Positions 11,111 through 24,319 of a DNA stretch of 64,000 nt are shown one piece after another. This stretch comes from Phoebastria nigripes. Taxonomy: Eukaryota > Chordata > Aves > Procellariiformes > Diomedeidae. The notes beneath the pieces are model-generated. The model made no database searches. It had not been told where the DNA came from and saw only the letters and a program-made list of their open reading frames with translations. Position 1 is the stretch's first letter, and each line of letters starts with the position of its first letter. A program made the translations under genes and the position numbers. Location of the stretch: assembly GCA_035582835.1 (NCBI GenBank), contig JAYKAV010002553.1, forward strand, positions 2,795,775-2,859,774. Direction: 5' to 3'.

Positions 11111-14100
11111 CGCTGAGGAGGTCAGCTCATGACAAGCATCTTTCCCCCAGCCCATGGAACAGGGCAGTGCAGGATGCCAAAAAAGGGGTAAAGGAGAAAA
11201 GAGATCCAGTGATGCACAATAGGAGCACGTGAAGAGGTGCAATGCATGACAGATTCTTGAAGGCCTGGTGCAGCCTACGCTCCCAGGGCAGGATTTCTAG
11301 TCTAGTACCTTTGCACTGAGATTAAGAAAGGCAACAGACTTGGGGAGAGGAAACTGGACAGTGCAGGTCCCAGACAGGATAGCAAGAACTGTGCTGAGGA
11401 CAGAGTGAAAACTCTTATTGCTGAGAAAAATCAGGGAAGAATCATTCACCTCCTCCAGCATCTGCCCCAAAAGTCAGGCAACAAGCAGAACCAGGATGCA
11501 ATGAAGGCTCCAGGTTCTCTTTTTGCCGAGTCATTTCCCATTAGCAAAGCAAAACTGCTTTTCATAGCGGGACCTCACTTATTCCACCTCCCCTTCTGCT
11601 ACAAGCCTTTGGTTCTGCAAAACCTACCACGAAACCTGCTGCATGTGGGTTGACCAAACCACTTGGCTCCCAGTGTGCTGCTCCTGTGTCACACTAGACC
11701 AGCATCAGTTGTCCCACAAGCCAGAAACGGGCATCCTGTGGCACAGTGCCTTTGTTGATTCTCAGGACTTGTTAGCATCTACACTTTCTTTGAATTATCA
11801 CCATTGCCTTCAGAATAGAAATCCTTGTTCTGGCTGGTCAGCTCCAGGGCTGTAGACAAGTTAAACCTGCTCAGCTGACTTGATAATCACACCTCCAGTG
11901 CAATGGGTTTTTTTGTTTGTTTAGGTTTGTTTTTTTTTTTTAATGTTAAATTATACTTTGAAAAAACTCATCGTGTGTCCCTTACGATCACAGCATCCTA
12001 CTGGAAAGCAAGAATTGTCACAATCTAAAAGCTGGGTCCTTATTCTGCAACGAAGACCAAATGGTAAGCAGGCAAGTGAAAAGATGCCCACTACTTTCAT
12101 CAGAGCACCAGTTACATAGGAGTGCTAAGCAAGCCCTAGGANATGATGCAATCACAACAATCCTGACAACAAGGAAAGGAGATCCCCAGAGACTTGATAT
12201 GTAGCAAGGAGACAGGCAGCACAACCCCCAGGGCACAGACTTGTAATTTCTGAGCTGCCTAAAATACACAACTGTGACCCAACGCTGCAGCAGGTTGCAA
12301 ACTGGAGAAGTTAGTTGCCTGATTCCACCCCACAATACTCTGGTTTCTCTTCAGATCATATATATATATATCTCTCTATATCTATCTTTCACATTTTACT
12401 AAAGACTCCCACAGAAAGGTCCATTTTTCAATTTCAATCCAATTTTTTGCAGCCTCATCCAAGCTGCTTTAAGTACTTGCCACGGAGATGAGTTTAGCTA
12501 GATACTGTGTGCCTTTGGCTCATCAATGCTCAAGACTTTTTCCTTAAAAGCAGCCTTTGACACTTCTGAACAAAATATGCTTGCCATGAAATCAATGCCA
12601 GCATCTGAGAAGCAGACACCAAGAATAAATATAAGCAGACACAAGTAGACCAGGCCAGTTTCAAGGCTATGCAGGGAAATATAATGAACATTACATATCT
12701 TTTCCCACTGGTGCTGGGAATGTTGCCTATGCTCATACCTTATCACAAACCTTACAATGTCCAGGGCTTTTTCTTATTACAACCCCACACCCTACAACAA
12801 GGGGACATGTAGAATTGATTTAAGTAAATATCCCAGCTGTCATTGCTTTGGACAAAAGTCTAAATATATGCCCATGTGTAGAAAATGCTTAAAGAATCAC
12901 GATGCAAAAGAAAACCTCTCCTATTTTAAAAATATCTCCTTTCTATTTTTTAAGCTTTAGGACTGCCAAGGCCAATCCCAATGTATTTTCAGACGTGACT
13001 GGCAGAGTTTTCAGTTAACAAGTATTCTTTTAAAAATGCATATATATAATGACAGCTTATCTAACCTTTTCCATTAGAACATATGACAGAAAATGACTTT
13101 TCAATAAGCCAGCAATCCGTGCATGCCAGTGAGGTCAGGGGGAGGGGAGAATCCTTTCAGGTTTGCCAGAACAACTAAAACCCAAGAATGTTTCCGTTTA
13201 AAAGTAGGGGTGGGAAGGAATCTGTTTTCCTGGTGCCACAAGCCACGAATTGTTTTTGTCTTATTCCTTTTGCCATACACACACACATATACCAAATTCA
13301 AACTTCCCAGTTTAGGAGAATTTTGAAAAAAGTGATCAGAGTGGTGAGGAAGAAGAGGACTTCTCAACAAACATATACTTTCGTCATCTTCCCACAAAGT
13401 GCAGCAGTTCTTTCTCCACATCATGCAGAGGCAGGAGCTGTACTTGTTCACACTTAAAAGGGAAAGAAGCCAAATCACTTAAGAAGAGAGTGCTTGATCT
13501 TCCTCCTCTGCTCTATGATATTCAAACAATTTCCAAATGAAGTCTAAATGAGTTGTTCAGCAGGGGAGAAGGATATAATGCTCAGAGGATTTTAAGAAGN
13601 TAAAGACCAGGAAAGGTGAAAGGGGAGAAGTGTGTATATGTAGCACATGCTGCACACAGAATGTTCCAGGACACTGAGGCATGGAGACACAGGTGCTCTG
13701 TGGAGGAGGCGAGCAAAGCCTCATCTGCGTTTAACTCAGCCATGAAATGACTCCTAGAGCTTTCCTGCTCTGATCATTCCAGCCCCGACACAGACATGCT
13801 TGCAACAACCTCAATTCACTCGCCCTTAAAGCTCTGGGCAGCTTTCCCCTCCCCAGCTCTCCACTCTATGCAACATGATTTGCTTCAGGGTTTTCATGCT
13901 AAGTGTTTGGAGCACATCAACTGTTTGCCCCTAAGCGACCAAGATCCTGAATGAAGCCCCTGCTCTCCATCTGCAGGTTCAGGGCATGCTTGGTCATGAG
14001 CAAGCACCAGAGTGAGAAATAAAACCCGCCAGTCAGGCCAGAAAGCCCCAGCCCTGTATGTGGAGAAAGGCACACAAGATTTCATTAAACAACCAAAGAG

Positions 14101-15689
14101 ACAACACACGTCTAACGCATAAGGATGTTTAGTGGCCACCTCCCACGCAGATCCTGAACTACCCAAAAACCCACTGAAAAAGTTTTGCAGGAGCCAGAGC
14201 TCAAACCATCCTGACATCAGTGTACAATAAAACACAGGTTCACAGCACAAGTTACCATCTTCAGTATCTGTAATCAGGCTGGGCTGCAACGCAGGCCTGC
14301 AAGGCAGGCCAAGAACTATTGAATTTCAATGATAACTGAGATTAGCCAGATAAAGATAGGAAAGGGATCAGGCAAAATGGATGCTGTAAAGACAGGGAAA
14401 GGACAAGGCAAGAAGGTGAGGAATAATTTATTATGATGCTTAATGTCAGTACATTGGAAAAAAAAGACACAGAAAATGGGTTAGGAGGGAAAGCATTGCA
14501 CTGGAAAGGACTGGGAAAAAGCCCCTTCAGGCACACGTCTCCCAAGTCTGCAGTGGAACAGAGGATTCCCTAACACACATCGTCCTTTGATGTCAAGAAA
14601 TATCTGATAAAGGGATATGAAGTACCACGCTGCCTCCTGCCCCTCAGTAAGCTGCTGTCTAGGTGAAACAGGACAACCTGCTGGCAGTCAGTCCTCCAAC
14701 ACTTCAAGGAACAGAAGTCTGGAAGCTTTAGATGCACAGGCAGCTTTGCGGGCAGGAGTGTGAAACCACAGTTTCCTCCTTTCCTTTCCATGGCCTGCCC
14801 TATTCCCATGCGCTCTGAGAGTTTTGGAAGTCTCATCCAAAAACACAGTTATTGAAAGAACCATTTTTACTTGGCAAGTCAAACACCCACATGAAGAAAT
14901 GCCAGAACCAAGCTCACTCACACGTCCTCCGCCGAAATGAGCACATTACTAAAGTGTCAGTATTTGATTCTGCAGCAAGTTAGGAGTGTCCCAGTCGAAG
15001 CTGTCACTGATCTTTATCATGTGGATACACAAGATCCAATTACATGACCATCAATTCAGGTTAGGCTGTATCTCTGTGGACTCCAGTCAGAGGCCACACT
15101 GGGAGGAAATGATGAGCTTACCACATCTCAGAGACACCTACATGTGAAGTCCACTCTAAATAACAACTGGTCAGCCAGTACTCGCAACAGTCGTGGTTTG
15201 CTACTGCTTCGCACAAGGCCATTGATACTAGAGTTGGGGTGGCTTAGGAAAAATACTAAAATCATAAACAGAGCAGAGGGTATCCGGAGGGAGGAATCAC
15301 TCACTGAATACCCCCATAAGACAGTCAGGCAAAAGGTTTAAAAATAGAATAAAATGTTTCTTCCTCAGGACACAACATCGAATTGGAAAGGAGCCTATGA
15401 AGACCAGAACATTAACAGGCTCAGAAAGAAGAAATGAGCTGCTCACAGAGCTAGCCTCTGCAAATATGAAAGAAACACTGGTCCGGATGCAAACTCTAGC
15501 CAGGGAAACCCTAGAACTCTCTGGAAAACCCTGGAAACTCCCCATCACTGGAAGCTGGGAAGGAACAGGCAGGAAAGGATCATTTTGCACTTGTCTTGTT
15601 TCTTACCCTTCTCCCTAGACATCTACTACTGACCACTGCTGGACACCAGACACTGGGGTAGATGGATGCTGCACTGACCCACCATGGCC
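11111..15689. other. Intron 5, segment without supported elements
   Basis: No supported gene or element. T-rich low complexity at 11917-11943 and an AT/CT microsatellite at 12357-12390 are present. Open frames are chance. Confidence 0.6.
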
Positions 15690-16140
15690 AGAACATCATG
15701 AGAAATGCCCACCTTGGTCAAGCCATGGCCCATCTAGCTCACCATTTTGTCTCCAGCAGTGGTACTAGCAGATGCTGTTTAGGAAGAACATGTAAGCTTG
15801 GCAACTTTCTGTGGTCATTCTCTTTGTACTGCTCCAGCATCCACAATTGCCGTATTAAGGATTTTAGAGAGTGTATCCCCACCTGGTCCTTCATTATGGA
15901 CCTGCTATCCATGAATTTGCCAAATCCCTTTCAAAACTGCTGGCATAATCCACCTCCATAACCTTCTGGAACAGGAAGTTCACTACACACTGTGTGAAGA
16001 AATACTATCTTTTGTCCATTTTAAAGCAATCTCCTAGTAATTTCAAATGTCTCTATTTCTACTATTGTACAATTTGGTGAATAACACTTCCACACTCAAG
16101 CTTACCCACCACCACCTTACTCTCCATATTTCTTTTCAGG
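15690..16140 (-). mobile_element. Ancient CR1-type LINE remnant, antisense
   Basis: Several phrases match, by recollection, an old CR1 family abundant in turtles and crocodilians and decayed in birds: GCCCATCTAGCTCACCATTT, GTCTCCAGCAGTGG, then TGTGTGAAGAAATACTATCT, TTGTCCATTTTAAA, TCTCCTAGTAATTTCAAATG and AATAACACTTCC. The order matches the family consensus in reverse orientation, with internal losses. It is heavily diverged and not functional. Confidence 0.55.
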
Positions 16141-19100
16141 CTGGTTTTACCAGAACTGCCTAATGGAGGCAACCAAATACCAGCACATCAATAACTTCTG
16201 CAGTGTGTTTGACTTGGGACCAAATATGGGGAAAGACCACAAAAACAAGATACAAACTAGTAATGCAGCCATTTCTTTGGTACAGAGGAGTGTTCCTCTG
16301 CTGTATCTCCTCTTCAGACCCTGTTGGTTCATTGCCCCTTCTGAGGCAGGTTAGAGTTAATTGGTTGCTCCAAGCTTTGAGGCTTCAACCAGTCTCAGTC
16401 ACTCCTAGACCAGCAGGGACCTGTATCACTGGCTTCACTGCGAGAGCTAGAGAGCCAACACGGGTGTGAGGACCATCAGGGTCTTGCAAACCATAGTTTG
16501 GGAAGTAGAGGACAGAGACATTGCACAGCGCGAACAGTACTGTGCCTGCACTCAATACTACTAAAGTACCTGATATTTTCCACCACATACCAGGAGCATG
16601 AAGTCCTGCTCTGCCAGGCTACAAACTTATCTGAAGTGGTCTGCACACAATCCATGTTCCCAGATTGCTCTGAGAGCATCAGAAGACAGATGCTAGAGAA
16701 ACATTATTGATTTTCTAATTTCTGGAGCAGGCTCCCTTGCTTCTCCACTGTCAAAGAGGAAAAAATCCAGGGGGAGTATATGGAAAAGGAAAACATGCTC
16801 TAGGCCACATGCGCTAATCAATACTCTGTGCAAGACAGAAAATAAGAAGCAAGAGAAAACCTGTTCCATCAGACAGTCCTGCTCCATCCTCATCCCTCAT
16901 TAAATCAGCCTGGACAGGCAAAGCAGGTCACTGAACAAAGCACAGGTGCAAAGCTCAAGACAGCTGCACCAGGAGGCAGGAACCAAGCACAGCAATAGTA
17001 GCAGCTGCTGCTTGGCCCAGCTTACTCTAATTTTACTCTAATTGCTTCCTCTGATCAGTTCACTTAATTCTTTAGTCTTTTTTTTTTTTTTTTTTTTTTT
17101 TTTTTGGAGGGGAGGGAAGAGGTATACACACAGATTACCACCAGATTTCTTTTTCCCCCGAAAAAACCAAGCTGTTGGGTTCCAGTTTGCAAGCCTCTAT
17201 CTAGCCCCCACGCTAATAAATCTCTGGGACTATCAATCACCTTGGTACAGGTCTCTCTTCTCAAAGGAAATGGGCTCTCTCTCTTCATTAGCTGCCCGTG
17301 TCTACCAACCATAGCAGGGCCTCATTTCAAGTCCTCTTTGATGGACGGTTAGACTTAGAGGAATATGTACCTCAATCTCAGAGGAGAGAGAACAAGGATT
17401 TACTAATTAGACAGGGCAATGCACATTAAAAGCTGGCTTTAATACCTGGCCCCAAATTAGCCCTGCATCTGTGAAGTGTGAGGATGCCTACAAAGCAGTA
17501 AGAGTACCTCCCATGCACAGGCATGTGCAGAGATAACAAATGGAGCATCATGAACCACACCACCTCTTTAGAGCAAGAAAGTGGTTGCAGTGGTTGTGCT
17601 TCGTGCAGGTGGGAGGGAAGGTAGAGAGGACCTGACAAATCCTAGATAATGAACCACAGAACATACTACAGGCAACACAACACAGAGAGAACAGGCTTTC
17701 CAATTTGCCTTCCAGTCTGGAGCAGTCTCACACCGCTCTGAAAAGAAACCAGAGGCAACGGAGCCAAGGAGAGAGTCATAGCCACACAATTCTGTCCACA
17801 TGTTTCCAGTGTCTGATTCCACTTGCAACAGAAATCCAGGATGCCAGCTACCCAGGGAAGCTGAAGTTTAGCTACAGGCAAGAGGCACTCTGGCACGCTG
17901 TATTTTAAAGCATATTAGCACACAAGCCAGATGCACAACTGCACACATTGAGGAGAAATTCCCATTCTTCAGAGGAACCAGTTTCCCTTCAAACCTGACC
18001 TTCTCCTCCTAGTCATTTGCTCCTCTCCAAACTCCAGCCTCTCTGGTCCTGCTCCCATCTCCTCTCTACCTCCCTGAGTGTTTCAAAAGTAGTTTGCTTT
18101 ACTAATCTAGAGCCAGACTGATGCATTTGGTCATTTTAAACAGTCTGCCAAGCATCTTTTGCGAGAACTGAAGTGGCTGGAGAAGGCTGGGATGGGAGAC
18201 ATCATCATCCTGATGTGTGCCAGACCTAATATGGGAGAAGCCCATCTCTGAGCCATGCTTTCATTTTTAACAGTATTTTCTCTAGACCTGAAGATATTCC
18301 TGTGGGCAGTGCTATGCTCTGTGTCAAAATGCCAGAATTCAGCAGCAAGGGTTAAATCAGAGATTTACATTTATGAATTTTGTAAATTCATATAATTTGC
18401 AACCTCATCCTGGGCATGCGGATGACAAAGCCTGCCCAAGATGAAGGCACTGCTGCTGTAAACATCCTCCCACTCTGCTAGGAACCACCTTCTGTGCAGA
18501 CAGGACCCTTCCTTCAGCAGTTTCCTACAATCTACATTCCTATGCTTATATATTCCCTCTCCTGAGCTGGAACAGGAAATTTTGTAACTGTAGATTGGCA
18601 GAGCAACATACGTTGCATACCACACACCTGAAGCAAGTCTGCTTTTCTTCCCCCCCCCCCCCTTTCCTGAGAGCACTGACTGATAAATAATCCAATCCCT
18701 GCTTGCAAAAAGAAACTGCCTCCCCCTGCTCCTAATCCAGAGATGCAATGCAAAACCTTGTCCCTTGAATTCCCTCTAAGTTATTCTTAGCACCCATTTA
18801 TACGTAAAGATGCACATATAAAGAACATCCACGCATGCCTGTTTCAAGTTGGCACAAGCTATTTGGACCACAAAGCTATGCACAAGNCCCAGTGCAGCCA
18901 CAAGATGTTCCATGCTGGAAGTCAGCCATTGCCTTCCCAGGGATATATCCAAATTCCTGTTGGATACAACAGCTCTAGTTAGAGGCAGAATCAGACATGC
19001 CTTGAACAAGTGCTTTGCACAGCATGGACTTAATATGCGGTGTAAAGCAGGCTTGAATTGACTCCACTGATCTTAGTCATAAAACATATATCCCTANGCT

Positions 19101-19439
19101 TCAAACAAACTAGTGTATTTTGGATACAGTCTATGAATTGATGTAGCAAGTACCAGTATCAGAAAGTTACCATCACCTGCAGCCTCCTGTAAACTTTTTA
19201 GTTTCCTTCAGGAAAACTAGGACTAGCACCTAACTTCATGTGCACACAACCATCATTTTCTTTTAATAAACAGAGAACTGGTGCTTTACTATCATTACTC
19301 TTCCTGCAGCAGTCTGAAACCTTCACTCTGATAAATTCAGTCCTTTCTCAGTTCTCTCCCAAATATATTTTTTTACTTTTAGAAGAACATGAGGGCAGGG
19401 GGGAATCCCCCAAAGAGGCCCAGTACTTCCCTCCTTGTA
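16141..19439. other. Intron 5, segment without supported elements
   Basis: Ordinary intron sequence. It includes a 28-base T tract at 17078-17105 and a C tract near 18651-18662. No gene or conserved-element candidate is supported. Confidence 0.6.
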
Positions 19440-19640
19440 ATGAAACCCTGTAATGGAATGCCCTGCACTCCAATTAGGAAGAAATGCTAATTTTCTCCAG
19501 TTGAGCACCCCCTCTAGATGTATCTAATTTGTTTCACTGCTTTCATCTCTCCCCTCCATCGCATTTTCATTTAAAGGTTATGATCTGTTTGTGCCCTTCA
19601 TGCCGCGCCCTGACAAGACACCCCTATGAGAGGTTGCAGG
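19440..19640. promoter_or_regulatory. Candidate conserved enhancer block C (intron 5)
   Basis: GGAATG (TEAD type, 19455-19460), CCAATTAGG (19470-19478), GCTAATTTT (19486-19494) and CTAATTTG (about 19524-19531) occur within 80 bp. They are followed by a stretch with ATTTAAAGGTTATGATC and ATGCCGCGCC that keeps CpGs. The pattern is enhancer-like. Evidence is compositional only. Confidence 0.33.
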
Positions 19641-20423
19641 GGCCACATCGCCCTTCCTAACCCCCTTCCCAAACAAAAACCAAAGCTTTTTTTCCCTCCA
19701 CTGCCTCTTTAAGAAATGCAGAAAGATGAAGGGGAGGTGCAGGGAATCGGGAAGACAATAATTAAAAATAAAAAGTAAGCCCTCTTGCCAGTTGGGTTGT
19801 TGGTTGTTTCCAACAAAAGGTTAGAGACCTTTGCACCATGACCAACACCAGTATGACCAGTGGAGGCCAGCTGAGAGAAACAGCATTACAGAGCTTTGCT
19901 ACTTCTGCAGATCCATTTTAGGAACAGCTGCCATGCAAGAATGCCCTTTTGCAGAAGGTTTTGAGATGCTGAATTGTTCAGCTCCTTGCAGCGCTGGGGA
20001 ATACATTCTCTCCCACCTGTCAGAGAGAGTCTGGCCAGAAATGACATGGAAAATTGGCTTAGCTGAGGAGAAAGTCTCAGTAAGGCTCTTCCCACTCCTC
20101 TCTAAATGGGTTATGCCTTGTTCTGGGAGCCTGTGTTTTGATAAGTTCCTTCAGGAGAGCAGAGGCTTCAGCTGGGTAGCGTGGGCTTTGGAATAGCTCT
20201 TCATGGCACCCATAAATTTGTGCTGTCATGGTTCTGGCTGGCTGTGAGCAGGCTTGTACATCCTCAGGGCAGAACCCAATCTGGACAAGATGCCTGCCCA
20301 GAAGAGCTTTCTACAAAGGCTGTATCTGTAGCACATATGAGACAGGCATCCAGATCACTGTGCTGGTGCCACGCCACTTCCCACAGAAATTTTAAAGGGC
20401 ATTTTCACCGAGAGATTATTATT

Positions 20424-20443
20424 AAAAAAAAAAAAAAAAAAAA
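20424..20443. repeat. Poly-A tract (20 A)
   Basis: A simple homopolymer with no recognisable retroposed body next to it. Confidence 0.9.
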
Positions 20444-20924
20444 GCAGCCATAGACCTACCTCTGTTTCCTCCAACGAGGCCCCTTTGCAGCCTGCCCCAG
20501 TATTCTCAAACAAAACAGTATCCCTGGAGCTGAACCCAGGGTCTTCCCTACATGCACACCCCGCTCCTAAGCCAAGACATTCATTACTTGTGTTCAGCCT
20601 CTCCCTCCCTTCACTTCAATTCTCTCCTTCAATTCTTGTCCGTTAGAAAGGAAATCCCTGATCTACACTCTCTAGACACAAGTTTCACCACACATCCATT
20701 GTCAACACCCTACAAGTTGAAAGCGCCCAAAGAACCTCTTTGGAGGCAACACAGCTAAGTGGTCCCCAACTGAAATGGAGTGGGAACTGCTGGGTTCCAT
20801 CTGTGGCACAGCCTGGAACAACTACCCTCTTAGTAAAAGGAGAGGAACAGCTGGATACATTGCCCAGGCTGAGCATTGAGCAGCCTGTTCTTAGACAATA
20901 AGATGAAGCTGGAAAAGTACTGCA

Positions 20925-22350
20925 AGAGTGTTTTCTGTTATTAATAGGCACTTTGCTAATACTGCCCGAGATAGCCAGCTCCCTCTCAGTCATTTCCTGC
21001 TGCAGCCCCTGAATCCCGTCAGTCAGAGAGCTATATGCTCCATTACAAGCTATTTCCTCTCTACATTTGCAATGCCTCCAAAAGCTTTTGCAGAAAGTCC
21101 TGATGATCCCCCCTCCTGCCCCCCTCCACAAACACAATTCCCTCATAACTCGACTTTCTGGGACCACAAACAGGGAGTGGGTAGGAGGCACACAAAGATT
21201 TACTCTTCATAGATAGCACCCTTGCCCTTTCCTCCCCTCCCCAGGCCCCCTCTCTATCTGGTCCATGCGAACAAACCCCGAGTGGGAAAGAGCGTTCGGA
21301 AGAGGCCTGTGTCTGGGCCAGCCGCCTTTCATCCAGAAGTTGCCTCTCCCCGTTGGAAAATACAAGCATTGTGTGAAAACATTTTAATATATTCATGCAC
21401 ATTCCTATAGCTCGCAGGAGCGAGCGGGTCCCAGCACCCTCCCCTCCCTGTCTTCCAAATGATTTTCATAGGCAGCGATGCACTGGGAATGCCACCTGTT
21501 TTCTCGAATGCCCGCGAGTATGTAAATTGTGGGAATATGCAGGCCAAGCGCTGCGGTTTTATTGTGCTGCAGAAAAGATTTTACTAATTACTTGCCTAAA
21601 CTCCAAAGCAGTACGCCTGCTTTTTTACAAAGCGGGAGAGCGGGGAAGGTGGGGGTGGTGGGAAGAGGAGGAGGGGGAGAAAAAAAAAAGGGGGGGGGGA
21701 AGAGAGAGTAAAGGGAAAGAGGGAGAAGGAGAGGGAGCGCAAGGGATGCATTTCAAAGTTTCTCCAGCAATTGGATGGGGGGGGAGCTGGGCCCAATGGG
21801 AAATCATAGAGGTCAAAGGTGGGTCTCCCTCCCTTGTGAGAAAGTGGTGAATCAGGACGGTTTATCAAACGATCATTTTCTTTTGAAACTGGGAGGCAGC
21901 GGCTGGGACAATTCTGCAGATGTGCTTGATGAGTTCGGGACAAAAATGGGCCGCCTCCTCCCCCCCTCCCCCCTTTAAGGTCTCCCATCAGGGGTTGCTT
22001 CTCCCTCCACTGCTTCCAGGACCCTCCCCTCCCTTCTTCAGTGGTCAGCTGAGACCCCCACCCACTGATCGCCTTTGTATTCCTGGCCTTTGGACACACT
22101 GACAGGGCCCTTTATGAGACCCCAATCAAGACCCCCATGTCACAGGTACCTAGTAGAGATACCAGACCCTTTTCAAATGAGGAACAACAAGGAAAATATG
22201 CTGGCCCATTGTCCCAGCACGGCACCAAGGGAGATGAAAGGGACAGGCTGCTCCCTCTCTACAGACTGCCTGCCAATCAACCCCAGTTATTAAGGTCACG
22301 ATGTGGAAATTCTTTTGACCTACACCTAATCAAAGATGCACCAGGGCCTT
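20925..22350. promoter_or_regulatory. Candidate conserved enhancer cluster D (intron 5)
   Basis: This is the densest candidate block in the intron. It includes TTATTAATAGGC near 20938-20949; CATTCC (TEAD) at 21400-21405; a GCTCGC-AGGA-GCGAGC hairpin at 21410-21425; GGGAATG at 21485-21491 next to CACCTG at 21493-21498; GTGGGAA (CSL/RBPJ) at 21529-21535; TGCGGT (RUNX) at 21552-21557; TTACTAATTA at 21581-21590; and ATCAAAG (TCF/LEF) at 22329-22335. A long polypurine tract interrupts it at about 21635-21745. CpGs are retained across 21410-21530. Developmental enhancer activity is inferred. Confidence 0.45.
21635..21745 (+). repeat. Polypurine tract
   Basis: About 110 bases almost entirely A and G on the plus strand, including runs of nine to ten A and of G. 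Such tracts can form triplex DNA, and they explain the long proline/leucine-rich open frame on the other strand (21596-22099). Confidence 0.85.
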
Positions 22351-24319
22351 TTGAGACAACATGGGGGAAGGTGGGAGGGCAGGCATCCCCCCGCCCTCCC
22401 CACCCATACATACAGTGGAGCTTCCAAAGAGAATTTAGTAGGAGTTACCCCAGTTAGTGCTGNGGCACACTTGCCCCAAGTACTGCTGGGGCAGCCAAGC
22501 TGGGCTCCATGCTGGCATCCAGCCTCAGGAGAGCTCAAATTAAAAGCTTTCCTCATTGAAAAGTTACTGACTGAGCAACACTGGAGGTAGCTCAGAAGTC
22601 ATGATCAAGGACCCTGTGTGACAAGTACTAAGCATCCTCTTTCCCATTGACGATAGCTTTAGTTTGCACAGTCTGTGCACGAAACATGCTCAGCACCATC
22701 TGACACTGGGCCCTGAAGAAGAAAAACTCAGTGGGCATGAACCTATGAACCTCCAAAAGCTGAAGCACCTGGAAGAGTGGATGGGTGCCAGCAGCGCAGA
22801 GCAGACATTCTGAATCCCCTTTGCATTATACAGGATGAAGATAACCAAGATGACGTTGATGGTGGTAGTTCTTAGGACTATGCAGAAATCTCTCACAGAG
22901 AGGAGTTAGGACCCACCCGCAGTGACAGAGCAATCAGATGGGTGGTAGAAAATAGTTAGAGCATGGGTCAGATGGGATCAGAGAAGCATATCCCACCACA
23001 CAGCTCCAGAGCACTTCAATATGGACAAGATCACCTGCCCCTGAAAAGTTGTTCTGTACCACTCACTGTCCGAGAGCCATCCCCATACACTCAGTAACAG
23101 AACAGTTAGACACGATACTTCAACCTGACAACAGTGACACAAGAAGTGACAGACTACAGGCTGTGGTAGTTCACACAACAGGACAAAAAAATCCAAACCC
23201 CAGAACAGAAACATTTTCCAGCATATATAGGAAGCTTCTGCAAGTGCATGATTTTGAATTAGGTCCTCCAGAAGAGCCACATGGTATAAATCATGGCCAC
23301 CACCGGCACACATAAGACCAATCTTGAAGAAACAGAAACTTCTGGCACCCCTTTATGCACCTTATCTACCAGCACGTAGGGAATACCCTTCCTGATCCCA
23401 CTGCCAGCTTGCTGCTTTCATCCTGTTGGCATCCTTCAAAGCCCATCTGGATCAAGCTCTTAGTGAAAGGCAAGCAAATTTGGGGTGGTGGTAGTGTGAA
23501 GACATCAACATTGTGACAGTCACAGCAACCAAGCTGCAGGTTTCATTATGCTAAACACTTTGCTCATCTGTTGGCTCATTTTCCTCTGCCTTTTATCCAC
23601 TTTTAGCTCATGAAAGACACTAGTTCAGTGTTTACATAAATCTTACTATACTGCTTCTCCACTGCAAGTCGTTGCCATTCCTAAAACTGTCCCCTTGTTC
23701 CTTGGCTCTTACACAATTGTTGAAGCAGGTGGAAGACAGTTTTTTCTTCTTGATGTTAAACCAACTAGCTTCTATACCAGAAATTACTTAGCTACAACAA
23801 GGCATGTCCTGGTTTAGGCTGATGTAAGCCAAGATCCAAATGGACACTTCAAACCAGCTATCTCCTCTACCATTACAATAAGGTGCAGTGCTCAGAGCAG
23901 ACATGACTTCAGCACTGCAGCACAGAAGACAGAGGTGAGTTTCTTACTTCAGAGCAATATCCTCCACTATCGCCCTCCTTTTAAATGCCAATGGCAGGCT
24001 GAGGACCAGCCTCCTGCTGTCCTCCGAGTGAATCAACACTCCTTTAGAGGGGCTAGGCTGCTATCTTAGGACACTACAGCTCCACTTCCCACCTCAGGGC
24101 ATGAGCTCACATCCTCTGAGTGACACCTCTGGCCTCATCTGGGAGGAGTAACGGTAGAAGCTGAGCCTGGTTAGAGGCATCTGCACCTGGGGCTCTCACC
24201 GTGCAAGAAAGGTCCATCCCTCTCTGTCCCTCCCCGCCCCCAAAAGCAGCCCTTTGAAAGGCAAGGGAGGGAACAGACACTGCTCTAATTGTAGGAATGA
24301 AACCTGGCATCCTCCTGCC
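22351..24319. other. Intron 5, segment without supported elements
   Basis: Ordinary intron sequence on both strands; nothing identifiable. Confidence 0.6.

Noticed and set aside
19831..20196. 121-codon open frame on the plus strand
   Set aside because: It has no domain, no splice context with a known gene, and no similarity that I recognise.
20424..20443. Poly-A runs as tails of processed pseudogenes
   Set aside because: No gene-like sequence lies upstream of the A runs here, at 3489-3514 or at 39286-39301.
21596..22099. 167-codon proline-rich open frame on the minus strand
   Set aside because: It is the translation of a polypyrimidine tract; low complexity explains it.
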